Position numbers and translations under genes: made by a program
Part shown: positions 18,940 through 27,141 of the stretch, piece by piece
How positions within the stretch are numbered: position 1 is the stretch's first letter
How the letters are laid out: the number at the start of each line of letters is the position of its first letter
Notes under the pieces: model-generated
The model's input: the letters and a program-made list of their open reading frames with translations, nothing else
The model's database searches: none
What the model was told of the DNA's origin: nothing
Assembly (NCBI RefSeq): GCF_000526335.1
Contig: NZ_JAFW01000001.1
Location: forward strand, 2,480,001-2,544,000
Length of the DNA: 64,000 nucleotides
Source of the DNA: Arthrobacter sp. 31Y
GTDB lineage: Bacteria; Actinomycetota; Actinomycetes; Actinomycetales; Micrococcaceae
Direction of reading: 5' to 3'

Positions 18940-19212
18940 ATGGCTAAGCGTCGGATCAACAACGTCAACACCGCACCTTTGCGGCGCATCGAACCGGATC
19001 ATCACTGGCGTTCGCTTCGCCAGGGAGACCGCGTCAATGTCACCCTGACTCCTGGTTTCCAGTCCGCAGGCGTTGTGGACGCCGTAACCGGCGATGCCAC
19101 CGCGGTGTGGGTGGAGCTCGACGACGGTCGCGGCCGGACGCTGGTCCACGTCAGCGACGGCGTGGCGATTGTTCCGCAAACAACGACGGCGGCCCTCCCG
19201 CAGGAGAGCTAA
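18940..19212 (+). CDS. Small conserved hypothetical protein
   Basis: The 90-residue product starts at an ATG preceded by GGGGGAA. The N-terminus is basic (MAKRRINNVN) and the middle (RQGDRVNVTLTPGFQSAGVVDAVTGD then VWVELDDGRGRTLVHVSDG) looks like a small beta-barrel of SH3 or Tudor type. I do not recognise a named family. The gene is divergent from the epimerase gene and 13 nt ahead of the GDPD gene on the same strand. Confidence 0.7.
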   Translation: MAKRRINNVNTAPLRRIEPDHHWRSLRQGDRVNVTLTPGFQSAGVVDAVTGDATAVWVELDDGRGRTLVHVSDGVAIVPQTTTAALPQES

Positions 19213-19225
19213 CCGCACCTTTGCG

Positions 19226-20023
19226 ATGGGCTACGCTACGGGAGTGACGCTGCCCTATTTCCTCCGCAAGGACGGTTCGGTGGGCCCTTTGGCCTTCGCC
19301 CACCGGGGATTCTCCTTGGATGGCCTGGAGAATTCCATGGCCGCGTTCCAGGCTGCCGTTGAGCTCGGAACCGTGCACCTCGAAACCGATGTCCACACGA
19401 CGTCCGACGGCGTACTGCTGGTGTTCCACGACTCCTCCTTGGAACGCGTGACCGATTCCGTGGGCAAGGTTTCGGAGCTGACCGCTGCTGCGGTGGCTGC
19501 GGCACGTATTGGCGGGGTGGAGCCGGTGCCAACTTTCGATGAGCTGGTGACCTCATTGCCCCATGCCCGGCTGAACCTGGACGTCAAAGACTGGAACTCC
19601 GTGGGCCCCATGGCTGCGGCTATTGAGAAGCACGGCGTCCATGACAGGGTTTTGGTCACCAGCTTCTCGGATAAGCGCCGTAGAGCTGTTCTGGCCAAGC
19701 TGTCCCGCCGCGTGGCGTCCTCGGCAGGCAGTTCACTCACCGCGCTTTTCGTTGTTCTGGGGCCCGTGCTTCCGGTTCCTTTGGCGCGCAAGCTGCTCTC
19801 CGGCGTCGACGTTTTCCAGGTTCCCGTGCGCTACGGCCGGTTGCCCGTGGTGACGCCCGGATTCGTACGGCGCGCGCACCGTCTGGGGAGGCAGGTTCAT
19901 GTGTGGACCGTCAACGATCCGTCGGAGATGGAGCGCTTGTTGGACCTCGGCGTGGACGGGATCGTGTCCGACCGGCTCGATCTGCTCAAGGAAGTTCTGG
20001 TGCGCCGGGGCGAGTGGGTCTAA
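19226..20023 (+). CDS. Glycerophosphodiester phosphodiesterase
   Basis: A TIM-barrel GDPD of about 266 residues. FAHRGFSLDGLENSMAAF supplies the HRG and E-N motif, and LETDVHTTSDGVLLVFHD supplies the metal-binding E-x-D and catalytic H. NLDVKD and VHVWTVNDPSEMERLLDLGVDGIVSD complete the pattern. There is no signal peptide, so it is cytoplasmic. It cleaves glycerophosphodiesters to glycerol 3-phosphate and an alcohol. ATG 19226 and GTG 19244 are both possible starts. Confidence 0.9.
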   Translation: MGYATGVTLPYFLRKDGSVGPLAFAHRGFSLDGLENSMAAFQAAVELGTVHLETDVHTTSDGVLLVFHDSSLERVTDSVGKVSELTAAAVAAARIGGVEPVPTFDELVTSLPHARLNLDVKDWNSVGPMAAAIEKHGVHDRVLVTSFSDKRRRAVLAKLSRRVASSAGSSLTALFVVLGPVLPVPLARKLLSGVDVFQVPVRYGRLPVVTPGFVRRAHRLGRQVHVWTVNDPSEMERLLDLGVDGIVSDRLDLLKEVLVRRGEWV

Positions 20024-20041
20024 CCCTTTCCGCGGCGAGGG

Positions 20042-21871
20042 CTAGTCCCGGGTTTCGATCGCGGCAGGCCGAACTTGGCTGGCGCGGATCCTTTCCAGAT
20101 CGAACTTGTTACTCCGGTCGAAGGTGAAGATGCCGTTTTTCTCCTGGAACACGTCCGTGAGCTGGGTGTAGCAATAGCCAAACATGTCCGGGTTATCCAG
20201 CAGCACAGAGCAGAGTCCGTCGAACCGGGTGTAGAACTCTTCCTCGCTGCTTACCCGCTGTCCGTAGCCCCAGGACGTTGCAACGTCGCTTCCTTCCACA
20301 GCCTGACGGGCCTCGACTTCGTTCCACCAGATGCCGCCGAACTCGGAGACGAAGTAGGGCTGGCCGGCGTACGGCACGGAGTACTCTTCGCCGTCTGCTT
20401 TCCGGTTGATGTAGGGCTTCCCCTCGGCGAGGCCCTGCTGCTCAATGCGGAAGCGGTCCGGGTCCTGCTCGTAGGAGTGGGAATCGTAGATGTCAGTTTC
20501 CCGGATCCGGTGTGCGTAGCCGGAAGCATCAATGACCGGCCGGGTGGGGTCAGCGAGCTTGGTGGCCAGGAACATGGCTTCGGTGACGTCGTCCAGCACC
20601 GTCAGGCGGTCGTGCAGTACTTGGTGCGTTTCATTCAGGGGGCACCAGCCGATGATGGACGGGTGGTTGAAGTCCCGCTTGAGAACCTCGAGCCACTGGG
20701 CCACGAAGCTCGCTGTTGGCTGTTGGTTGTGCCCTACGGTTCCGCCGCCGGAGACACCCCAGTCGCCAAACTCGCCCCACACCAGGTATCCGAGGCGGTC
20801 TGCGTGGTAGAGGAAACGCTCCTCGAAGACCTTCTGGTGCAGGCGGGCTCCGTTGAAGCCGGCGGCCATGGACAGCTCGATGTCCTTGACCAGCGCAGCC
20901 TCATCCGGCGAGGTCATGAGTGACTCCGGCCAATAGCCCTGATCCAGGACGAGCCGTTGGAAGACGGCCTTTCCATTGATGCGAACCACCTTGCCGTCCA
21001 GCGCAATTGAGCGCACCGCTGCGTAGCTGTTGACGAAGTCCACAACTTCACCGGAGCCATCCCGGACTGTCACTTCGAGGTCATAAAGGAAGGGATCCTC
21101 GATGGACCAGGGACGCAGGGATTCCGCGGGTATTTCCAGCCGAAGGGAGGGCGTGAGATCCAGGTCAGCCCGGGCAGAGGACTCAATCCGGCCGCCTGAA
21201 CCGTCAGACAGGACCGCAGTAACCGTGTGACCGCCCCTGTTCTGGCTGATCGGCACCTCCACTGTGATACTTGAGTCCGCCAGGTTGGGAGTCATCCGCA
21301 GGCGCTTGATGTGAACCTCAGGGACCGCTTCCAGCCAAACGGTCTGCCAGATTCCCGTGGTCCGGGTGTACTGGCAGTGGGTGTTGTTGTACCAAGTGGC
21401 TTGCTTGCCGCGTGCCTGCATTTCGTGCCGCGAATCCCTGGCCCGCACCACGATCACCGCTTCCGTCCCGGGTTCAGCAACTCCTCCCAGGTCCGCTGTG
21501 AAGGGTGTGAAGCCGCCTCGATGCCGGGCAACCTCAATTCCGTTGACCCACACGGTGGCGTCGTGATCCACAGCGCCGAAATGAAGCAGGACACTCTGGC
21601 CCGCCCACTCTTGAGGGATCGCCACGGTTCGCCGGTACCAAACGGCCTCCATGAAATCCACGTGTTCGATCCCGGAAAGCACTGATTCCGGTGCAAAAGG
21701 AACCAGAATCTCGCTGGTGAGTTCACGGGTAGCGAGCCCGCGCTCCAGGCCGGAGTCACCGGCGTCGATCTCAAAACCCCAGGTTCCGTTGAGGTTCATC
21801 CACTTCTCGCGGATTAGTTGTGGGCGGGGATGCTCGGGCTTGGGCACGGTGGAGTTCACATTTTGGCTCAC
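20042..21871 (-). CDS. Glycoside hydrolase family 2 (beta-galactosidase/beta-glucuronidase type)
   Basis: Starting from GTG at 21871 the protein has 609 residues; the frame is open farther to 22006, but those residues overlap the divergent promoter and start and look non-native. Three domains are present: a jelly-roll sugar-binding part (LNGTWGFEIDAGDSG, WYRRTVAIPQEW, HFGAVDHDATVWVNG), an immunoglobulin-like part, and a TIM barrel with HPSIIGWCPLNETHQ (acid/base Glu) and YFVSEFGGIWW (nucleophile Glu). There is no signal peptide, so it acts on imported oligosaccharides. Exact sugar specificity cannot be read. Confidence 0.9.
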   Translation of the reverse strand: MSQNVNSTVPKPEHPRPQLIREKWMNLNGTWGFEIDAGDSGLERGLATRELTSEILVPFAPESVLSGIEHVDFMEAVWYRRTVAIPQEWAGQSVLLHFGAVDHDATVWVNGIEVARHRGGFTPFTADLGGVAEPGTEAVIVVRARDSRHEMQARGKQATWYNNTHCQYTRTTGIWQTVWLEAVPEVHIKRLRMTPNLADSSITVEVPISQNRGGHTVTAVLSDGSGGRIESSARADLDLTPSLRLEIPAESLRPWSIEDPFLYDLEVTVRDGSGEVVDFVNSYAAVRSIALDGKVVRINGKAVFQRLVLDQGYWPESLMTSPDEAALVKDIELSMAAGFNGARLHQKVFEERFLYHADRLGYLVWGEFGDWGVSGGGTVGHNQQPTASFVAQWLEVLKRDFNHPSIIGWCPLNETHQVLHDRLTVLDDVTEAMFLATKLADPTRPVIDASGYAHRIRETDIYDSHSYEQDPDRFRIEQQGLAEGKPYINRKADGEEYSVPYAGQPYFVSEFGGIWWNEVEARQAVEGSDVATSWGYGQRVSSEEEFYTRFDGLCSVLLDNPDMFGYCYTQLTDVFQEKNGIFTFDRSNKFDLERIRASQVRPAAIETRD

Positions 21872-21933
21872 ACTCAAAAACCTAACGTGAGATGGGGTTG
21901 AGTACCACCGGCCGCCGCGCAAGGATGAATAGC

Positions 21934-22896
21934 GTGACCCGATTCCGTTTAGCCATCCTTGATGATTACCAGCAGGTCTCCGGCGATTACGCCCCGTGGG
22001 ATTCACTGCTCGACGACGGCGTGAAAGTGAGCGTCTTCAGCGCACCTTTCGTCTCGGAAGAGCAAGCAGTGGCCGCCTTGGCACCTTTCGACATCATTGT
22101 GGCGATGCGCGAAAGGACCCGTTTTCCACAGGACGTCCTCGAGGCCCTGCCGAATCTGAAGCTGCTGGTGACCACTGGCATGGCCAATGCCGCGATTGAC
22201 CTGGAGGCAGCGGCGGAGCGGGGGATCGTGGTGTGCGGGACCAGTGGCTCACCCGCCGCGGCACCTGAACTGACATGGGCGCTCCTGATGGCCTTTGCCC
22301 GGAATCTCACGGTGGAGGAGAACTCGCTGCGCGCAGGCGACTGGCAGACCGGCGTCGGGTTTGAACTCGAAGGCAAGACGCTGGGAATCGTTGGCTTGGG
22401 CAAGATCGGCAAACGCATGGCAGGGTACGCGAAGGCCTTCGGGATGGACGTCCTGGCGTGGAGCCAAAACCTCACGGCCGAGGCTGCCGCTGATGCGGGC
22501 GCCCGCAAGGTGAGCAAAGAGGAGCTGTTCCGCGAGTCCGATGTCGTGACGTTGCACCTCCGGTTGTCCGAGCGGACGGAGGGGATTGTGGGTTCTAAAG
22601 AGCTGCGTCTTCTGGGTCCGGAAGGCGTACTGGTCAACACCGCACGTGGCCCCCTGGTTGACGAAGCGGCGCTGATCCAAGCCCTGGAGGAGGGGTGGAT
22701 CCGCGGTGCCGCGCTGGATGTTTTCGACGACGAACCCCTTCCCACCGGGCACGCACTGCTTCATTCCTCGCGGACAGTGCTCTCGCCGCATATTGGTTAC
22801 GTGACCCACGAGAGCTACCGGCAGTTCTATGGCGGAGCCTTCGAAGATGTGAAGGGCTGGCTCGCGGGATCGCCCGTGCGGGTGCTCAACGGCTAG
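21934..22896 (+). CDS. D-2-hydroxyacid dehydrogenase family protein
   Basis: About 320 residues from GTG 21934, which has AAGGA eight bases upstream (ATG 21925 is the alternative). The NAD-binding motif GIVGLGKIGKRMAGYAKAFG lies mid-protein, followed by LHLRLSERTEGIV, NTARGPLVDEAAL (catalytic Arg), a Glu in ALDVFDDEPLP, and SPHIGYVTHESY (catalytic His). It reduces or oxidises 2-keto/2-hydroxy acids. Glycerate kinase lies 240 nt downstream, which suggests but does not prove a hydroxypyruvate/glycerate link. Confidence 0.88.
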   Translation: MTRFRLAILDDYQQVSGDYAPWDSLLDDGVKVSVFSAPFVSEEQAVAALAPFDIIVAMRERTRFPQDVLEALPNLKLLVTTGMANAAIDLEAAAERGIVVCGTSGSPAAAPELTWALLMAFARNLTVEENSLRAGDWQTGVGFELEGKTLGIVGLGKIGKRMAGYAKAFGMDVLAWSQNLTAEAAADAGARKVSKEELFRESDVVTLHLRLSERTEGIVGSKELRLLGPEGVLVNTARGPLVDEAALIQALEEGWIRGAALDVFDDEPLPTGHALLHSSRTVLSPHIGYVTHESYRQFYGGAFEDVKGWLAGSPVRVLNG

Positions 22897-22920
22897 TTCG
22901 GTGTAGCTCGCTGCGGCGGG

Positions 22921-23003
22921 GGCGCACCCGTTTGCGCCGCTCGCACCTGTTCGGCGTAACTGCCGCACCCTTTCGCGCCACGCGCACCAGAGGTTACGGG
23001 CGC
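22921..23003. repeat. Dispersed ~84-bp repeat, copy 1
   Basis: Four blocks occur in the same order and near-identical spacing as at 45718-45802: GGCGCACCCGTT, CGCACC..TGTTC, GC(A/G)CCCTTTCGCGC and CAGAGGTTA(C/G)GGG-GCG. The segments between blocks differ. It lies in the 239-nt gap between the 2-hydroxyacid dehydrogenase and glycerate kinase genes. No gene is seen in that gap. Confidence 0.6.
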
Positions 23004-23135
23004 GCTTGGCGGCAGCGGGCGCGACGACCCCGGGAGACCCTGAAATGCGCGTCGGGAGAGACCCGCCCAGCTGAACCAGCCGCTACATTACGCGCTGGGC
23101 AAGCGCTTTCCCGACGAAGCTGGCAAGATGGACCC

Positions 23136-24278
23136 ATGCGTATCCTCATCGCCCCGGACAAGTTCAAGGGATCCCTCACCGCCGCCGAAGCCGCGTCGGC
23201 CATGGCCGAAGGCGCCCTGCGCGTTTACCCGGATGCCGTGACCACCCAGTTCCCTGTAGCCGACGGCGGCGAAGGCACCTTGGACGCTGCCATAGCGGCG
23301 GGTTACGAGGAACGGAACAATGCGGTCGTGGGCCCCATCCTCAAGCCTGTAGGAGCATCATGGGCCATCCGCAAGGACGCTTTCGGCGGGGCCAGCGCAG
23401 TCATTGAGACCGCGATGGCCTCCGGCCTTGCTCACATGGAGCCCACACCTGAGAATTCGCTGCGAGCCCACAGCTACGGCTGCGGCCAGCTCGTAGCGGC
23501 GGCCCTCGACGCCGGTGCCACCGAGATCGTGCTCGGCTTGGGCGGCTCGGCGATGTCCGACGCCGGCAGCGGCGCCTTGCGCGCGCTCGGGCTCAAACCC
23601 CTTGATTCGGCCGGGAATGTAGTGCCCCTCGGCGGCGGATCCCTTGCCGACGTCGTTGCCTTGGATGTCTCCGAGCTGGATCCCCGGCTGTCTGCCGTAA
23701 AGTTCCGGATCGCCGTCGACGTTCAAAACCCGCTATACGGACTGGAAGGTGCCGCGCATGTTTTCGGCCCCCAGAAGGGTGCGGATGAGGACGCCGTTGA
23801 GAAACTCGACGCCGGTCTCCGCAATTGGGCGTCGCTCCTTCGGGAGGCCACGGGCCGCGATGTCAACGTTCCGGGAGCTGGAGCAGCAGGCGGTTTCCCG
23901 GCGTCGTTCCTGGCGTTCACTGACTCCGCGCTGGAAGGCGGCTTCGCGCTGGTGGCCGGGCTTACGGGCCTCGCGAAGCACTTGGGCGAGGCCGATCTGG
24001 TGATCACCGGCGAAGGCTCCATGGACGAGCAGTCGCTCACCGGCAAGGCACCCATCGCACTGGCTGACGCCGCAAGCGTACACGGCATCCCGGTGATCGC
24101 GGTGGCTGGACGTATTACCGTCACGCCTGAAGACCTGGCGAAGCACGGCATTGTTGCTGCAGCCCAGTTGCTGGACGTGGCGCAGCGCAAGGATGGCGTC
24201 CCGGACGTCGCCGACGCCGTGGCTAACGCTGCCAAGTACCTGGCGTGGGCCACCAGTCAGGTACTTGAAGGAGCGTAA
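23136..24278 (+). CDS. Glycerate kinase (GarK/GlxK family)
   Basis: The ATG at 23136 gives MRILIAPDKFKGSLTAAEAA, the family's characteristic start, and a 380-residue protein of normal length. VADGGEGTLDA, GLGGSAMSDAGSGAL and GEGSMDEQSLTGKAP are the conserved glycine-rich and substrate motifs. Open frame upstream of 23136 covers the repeat region and is not coding. It phosphorylates D-glycerate to 2- or 3-phosphoglycerate, feeding glyoxylate or sugar-acid breakdown into glycolysis. Confidence 0.93.
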   Translation: MRILIAPDKFKGSLTAAEAASAMAEGALRVYPDAVTTQFPVADGGEGTLDAAIAAGYEERNNAVVGPILKPVGASWAIRKDAFGGASAVIETAMASGLAHMEPTPENSLRAHSYGCGQLVAAALDAGATEIVLGLGGSAMSDAGSGALRALGLKPLDSAGNVVPLGGGSLADVVALDVSELDPRLSAVKFRIAVDVQNPLYGLEGAAHVFGPQKGADEDAVEKLDAGLRNWASLLREATGRDVNVPGAGAAGGFPASFLAFTDSALEGGFALVAGLTGLAKHLGEADLVITGEGSMDEQSLTGKAPIALADAASVHGIPVIAVAGRITVTPEDLAKHGIVAAAQLLDVAQRKDGVPDVADAVANAAKYLAWATSQVLEGA

Positions 24279-24347
24279 TTACTGCCGGTAGCCCTCAACT
24301 TCGCTGATGGGGTGCGGTTCAGCGGTAGCCGGCGGCATACTGGGGAC

Positions 24348-24791
24348 ATGAAATTTACAACCACCATTGTGGGCGAAGGCAACAAAGCGGGCATCGAAGT
24401 TCCGGACGAGGTAGTTGAAGGACTCGGCGCAGGCAAACGGCCGCCGGTGGTGGTGACCATCAACGGCCAAAGCTACCGCAGCAGCATCGCGGTGATGGGC
24501 GGGAAATACATGGTGGGCGTCAGCTCGGCCAATCGCGAGCTGACGGGCGCCGCAGCGGGCCACACTGTGGAGGTGGGCCTCGAGGTGGACACCCAGCCAC
24601 GCGTTGTGGAGGTACCGGAAGATCTTGCAGCTGCTCTGGACGCCGAGCCGGAAGCGAAGGCCTTCTACGGAACGCTCAATTACAGCGCTCAACGGCGGTA
24701 TGTTGAACCGATCGGTGAGGCGAAGACGCCGGAAACCCGCGCACGGCGGATCGCCAAGGTGGTTACCGATCTGAAGGCCGGCAAGAAGTAG
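24348..24791 (+). CDS. DUF1905 / YdeI-type protein
   Basis: The 147-residue product starts MKFTTTIVGEGNKAGIEVP, matching the DUF1905 beta-barrel (GAGKRPPVVVTINGQSYRSSIAVMGGKYMVGVS), followed by the bacteriocin-protection YdeI-like tail (EDLAAALDAEPEAKAFYGTLNYSAQRRYVEPIGEAKTPETR, in fragments along the last 60 residues). The biochemical function is not established. A GGGGA lies just before the ATG. It follows glycerate kinase but with its own 70-nt gap. Confidence 0.85.
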   Translation: MKFTTTIVGEGNKAGIEVPDEVVEGLGAGKRPPVVVTINGQSYRSSIAVMGGKYMVGVSSANRELTGAAAGHTVEVGLEVDTQPRVVEVPEDLAAALDAEPEAKAFYGTLNYSAQRRYVEPIGEAKTPETRARRIAKVVTDLKAGKK

Positions 24792-25089
24792 CCCTTTTGG
24801 CTGAGCAAAAGATAAATGCCCTGATCCATGTCACGTTTCGCTTCGCGGCATCACTACTTAGTTGTGACAGGCTGCCGGGTGCATTTCGGATGCGGAACCG
24901 CAGCCACGGCTGACGAGAAAACGAGACCCTTTCGTTGGCCGGTCACGGCGCACGAGCAGGGCCCCTCTTTTGGCCGGCCGGCCGTGCGTATGTCCGCTCG
25001 CTCTAGCGGACAGTGTGGCCGGTTCTGACTTAGACCCCCGGGGCCGGCCACACACCCCCGCGGTTTGGTGCGCCCCTCGGGGTGATAGC
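24792..25089. other. 298-nt non-coding stretch with consecutive hairpins
   Basis: No convincing gene is seen. Two adjacent perfect hairpins stand out: 24991-25012 (TGTCCGCT, 6-nt loop, AGCGGACA) and 25013-25053 (GTGTGGCCGG ... CCGGCCACAC with a 21-nt loop). GC-rich self-complementary runs (TGGCCGGCCGGCC near 24971, and CCCC-TC-GGGG near 25073-25082) flank them. It is downstream of both the DUF1905 gene and the minus-strand aminotransferase gene, so transcription termination is the simplest role; a structured RNA is possible. Confidence 0.5.
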
Positions 25090-25893
25090 TCAGATGCGTT
25101 CCAAAGATTCACGCTGATACGCGTCGTGCAGGAGATGTACAAACTCGTGGCTCGCCGCCAGCCGCTGGCCACCGATGCTTTTCACTCCTATTCCGGGGGT
25201 CCAGGAATTGAGCACAGCGGCAGACATGGCTTCATCAATTGAGGCAGAGTTAATTTGCCGTGTCTCCTGCGCAACACCCTGGGCACGAAGCTGTCTCTGG
25301 AGAATCTGCATGGTGACGCCGTAGAGGATGTCCGCCTTGGGCCACGTCACTCCTGTACCGTCCCAGAACGCGAGATTCCAAATGGTCGCTTCGCTGAGCC
25401 GCCCGCTGCGATCCATGAACGCTGCATCGTCGAAACCGTGTTCCTTTGCGTGGCGAAGAAGGAGTGTCTTAGACACTTCTCCCACATGCTTCACTTGTGC
25501 CAAATGGCGTTCGTGCTGCACAAGATCCAGCGCCAGGGGAGTTGGCGGCGGTGACACAGGATCCGCAACTTTCACTAGTACATTAAGGTCAGGTTGGGCG
25601 GCGAACCTAAATTCACCTGGCTTGGAGCTGATGTAGACCATCAGTGAAGAATCCGCGGAATCGGCGGCAGTGAGAGCAGCACTCATATATCCCAGGATCG
25701 ATGAGTCGGAGAGGTGATGCCCGAAGAGCAGATCACTTCCCTCCCTCAGGCGGTTAAGGTGTAAATCCAAGCCACGGACACGCCCGCCTCGAACCTGCAT
25801 GGCTGTGAAATGGGCATAGCCTGCGAACGCCAAGGGGGCGAGGTCCTCAGCCGTCGGGGTATTACCGTTGAGATACGTCGTCGAAATTGTCAT
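25090..25893 (-). CDS. Class IV aminotransferase-family protein
   Basis: A 267-residue fold-type IV PLP protein. HLNRLREGSDLLFG matches the N-terminal substrate-loop Arg region; VKHVGEVSKTLLLRHAKEHGFDDAAFMDRSGRLSEATIWNLAFWDG matches the central region in which the Lys of VKH is the likely Schiff-base lysine. Relatives include D-amino-acid transaminase, branched-chain transaminase and aminodeoxychorismate lyase; the last residues give no clear choice. It is divergent, with only 25 nt between starts, from a MerR-type regulator. Confidence 0.82.
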   Translation of the reverse strand: MTISTTYLNGNTPTAEDLAPLAFAGYAHFTAMQVRGGRVRGLDLHLNRLREGSDLLFGHHLSDSSILGYMSAALTAADSADSSLMVYISSKPGEFRFAAQPDLNVLVKVADPVSPPPTPLALDLVQHERHLAQVKHVGEVSKTLLLRHAKEHGFDDAAFMDRSGRLSEATIWNLAFWDGTGVTWPKADILYGVTMQILQRQLRAQGVAQETRQINSASIDEAMSAAVLNSWTPGIGVKSIGGQRLAASHEFVHLLHDAYQRESLERI

Positions 25894-25910
25894 GGATCGA
25901 ACTTAAGAGG

Positions 25911-25924
25911 TGACACCAGTGTCA
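25911..25924. promoter_or_regulatory. Dyad overlapping the merR-type start
   Basis: TGACAC-CA-GTGTCA is a perfect 6-bp inverted repeat located between the divergent aminotransferase and merR-type genes and overlapping the regulator's GTG. MerR proteins bind such short dyads inside promoters. No clear -35/-10 pair with the usual 19-nt spacing could be fixed. Confidence 0.45.
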
Positions 25925-26284
25925 AAGGCAAGCGAGTCAACGCTCCGGGTGGGTGACTTAGCTGTCCTGACCGGTGTGGCACCACGCCTGCTGCGCTACT
26001 ACGAGGGCCGTGGTCTTCTGTTCGCCGATCGATCCCCTACCGGACAGCGTCTGTTTGGGCCTTCCGCGGTGGAGCGGGTTCAGCATATTCGCTCACTGCT
26101 GGCGGCCGGACTTCCCACCAGCGTTATCCGAGAACTCATTGACTGCATATACCAGCCGGGGAGGTTGGAGCCTTGCGCGGTTCCCACGTTGATGGCCCAC
26201 GTTGAGGACTATGACAACCGCATTGCGGATCTTGTCAGCACCCGCGCTGCCCTTCAGGGTCTGATCGACTCTTCGACGGAGTAG
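25919..26284 (+). CDS. MerR-family transcriptional regulator
   Basis: About 121 residues with an N-terminal winged helix LRVGDLAVLTGVAPRLLRYYEGRGLL and the second helix pair RLFGPSAVERVQHIRSLLAAGLP. A short coiled-coil tail (HVEDYDNRIADLVSTRAALQGLID) forms the dimer; no Cys metal site is seen. GTG 25919 has AAGAGGTGA ahead of it; GTG 25910 is in frame too. The divergent aminotransferase is its likely target. Confidence 0.85.
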   Translation: MSKASESTLRVGDLAVLTGVAPRLLRYYEGRGLLFADRSPTGQRLFGPSAVERVQHIRSLLAAGLPTSVIRELIDCIYQPGRLEPCAVPTLMAHVEDYDNRIADLVSTRAALQGLIDSSTE

Positions 26285-26768
26285 CCCGCCGCGTTAGTCC
26301 GTCTGCGCCGCCGAACCAGCCACCCGCCGTCGTCGCCGCCCCGTAGTACTTAGGGCTGGTTCAGCTGAGATTCGGCACTGTTTTGCGTAGGGAACCATCC
26401 AGTGTTGGTACACAACCACCGAGACAGTAAATGGCGCTTGGGGACTGTTGATGGAGCACGAGGACTGCCGGAACAACTACTGCCTTGAGGGGTGGATCTG
26501 GAAACAAATTGGCGAGTTCCCTGATGAGCCTTGCCCGGATTGCTCGGCTGTGGACGAAGGCTCGCGTCAGGACCCGTCGCTTGAGCAGCCCAATGCATCG
26601 TGGCTCCAGATTTTTCGGCAGCGGTTTCCCCCTCCTGGCTCTGGATCTTCCCGCTGGAGATAACACCGTAAGGGTCTTAACTTTGCTGCGGACCTGCGCT
26701 ATCTTAAGCCAACCTGCGTCGGGCTGGCTGGGGAGCGCACGCCACGTCAATCGAAGTGAGGTAATGCA
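26285..26768. other. 484-nt region with no confident gene
   Basis: Between the merR-type gene and the small secreted protein at 26769. It contains one weak small coding candidate (26451-26663, listed separately) and otherwise no recognisable RNA, repeat or promoter. The base composition drops in GC around 26380-26470 relative to neighbours. Confidence 0.4.
26451..26663 (+). CDS. Possible small cysteine-containing protein
   Basis: A 70-codon frame starting at ATG 26451, preceded by a GGGGA. It begins MEHEDCRNNYC and contains PCPDCS, a spacing that could bind zinc, and ends Pro/Gly/Ser/Arg-rich. No homologue is recognised and codon use is only weakly biased to G/C at third positions, so it may not be a gene. 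Confidence 0.3.
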   Translation: MEHEDCRNNYCLEGWIWKQIGEFPDEPCPDCSAVDEGSRQDPSLEQPNASWLQIFRQRFPPPGSGSSRWR

Positions 26769-27068
26769 ATGCGCATCAAAATTCTGTCCGCTGCACTCTG
26801 TGTTGGCGCCCTGACCGCGTTGTCTGCGACGCCGGCTTTTGCTGCCGGCCAAGTGGAAAAGGGCCCGGAGAACTCCAATTCCATCTGCTCATACTCTGGC
26901 CTGAATGATGAACCCGATGCTGCGTATCCTGAAGGCGGGCGGGTTCAGTCCTATGGCCAAGCCGTGAGGCAGGGGCTTAAGGCCGAACTGGCTGAGCAGG
27001 GTGAATCGCCTAGCCTGCTCTGCAACGGCCACAGGCTTCCGTGGCAGGAGGTGACGGGTAGCCACTGA
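26769..27068 (+). CDS. Small secreted hypothetical protein
   Basis: A 99-residue protein with a clear Sec signal peptide (basic MRIK, hydrophobic LSAALCVGALTALSA, cleavage after TPAFAA near residue 26). The mature part holds two Cys (SICSYSG and LLCNGHRLPW), which may form a disulfide, and several acidic residues. GAGG lies about 9 nt before the ATG. I recognise no family. It is isolated between a regulator gene and a convergent MFS gene. Confidence 0.68.
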   Translation: MRIKILSAALCVGALTALSATPAFAAGQVEKGPENSNSICSYSGLNDEPDAAYPEGGRVQSYGQAVRQGLKAELAEQGESPSLLCNGHRLPWQEVTGSH

Positions 27069-27141
27069 CGTTTGGCCAGGAAAATGGCTGTTTCTTCAGG
27101 GATCATCCCGGCGGGAGGCAGCCATCTGGGCCTGTGGCCGC

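Noticed and set aside
26361..26852. Minus-strand frame of 163 codons over the gap before the secreted protein
   Set aside because: It overlaps the signal-peptide gene at 26769 and shows only basic, low-complexity composition.
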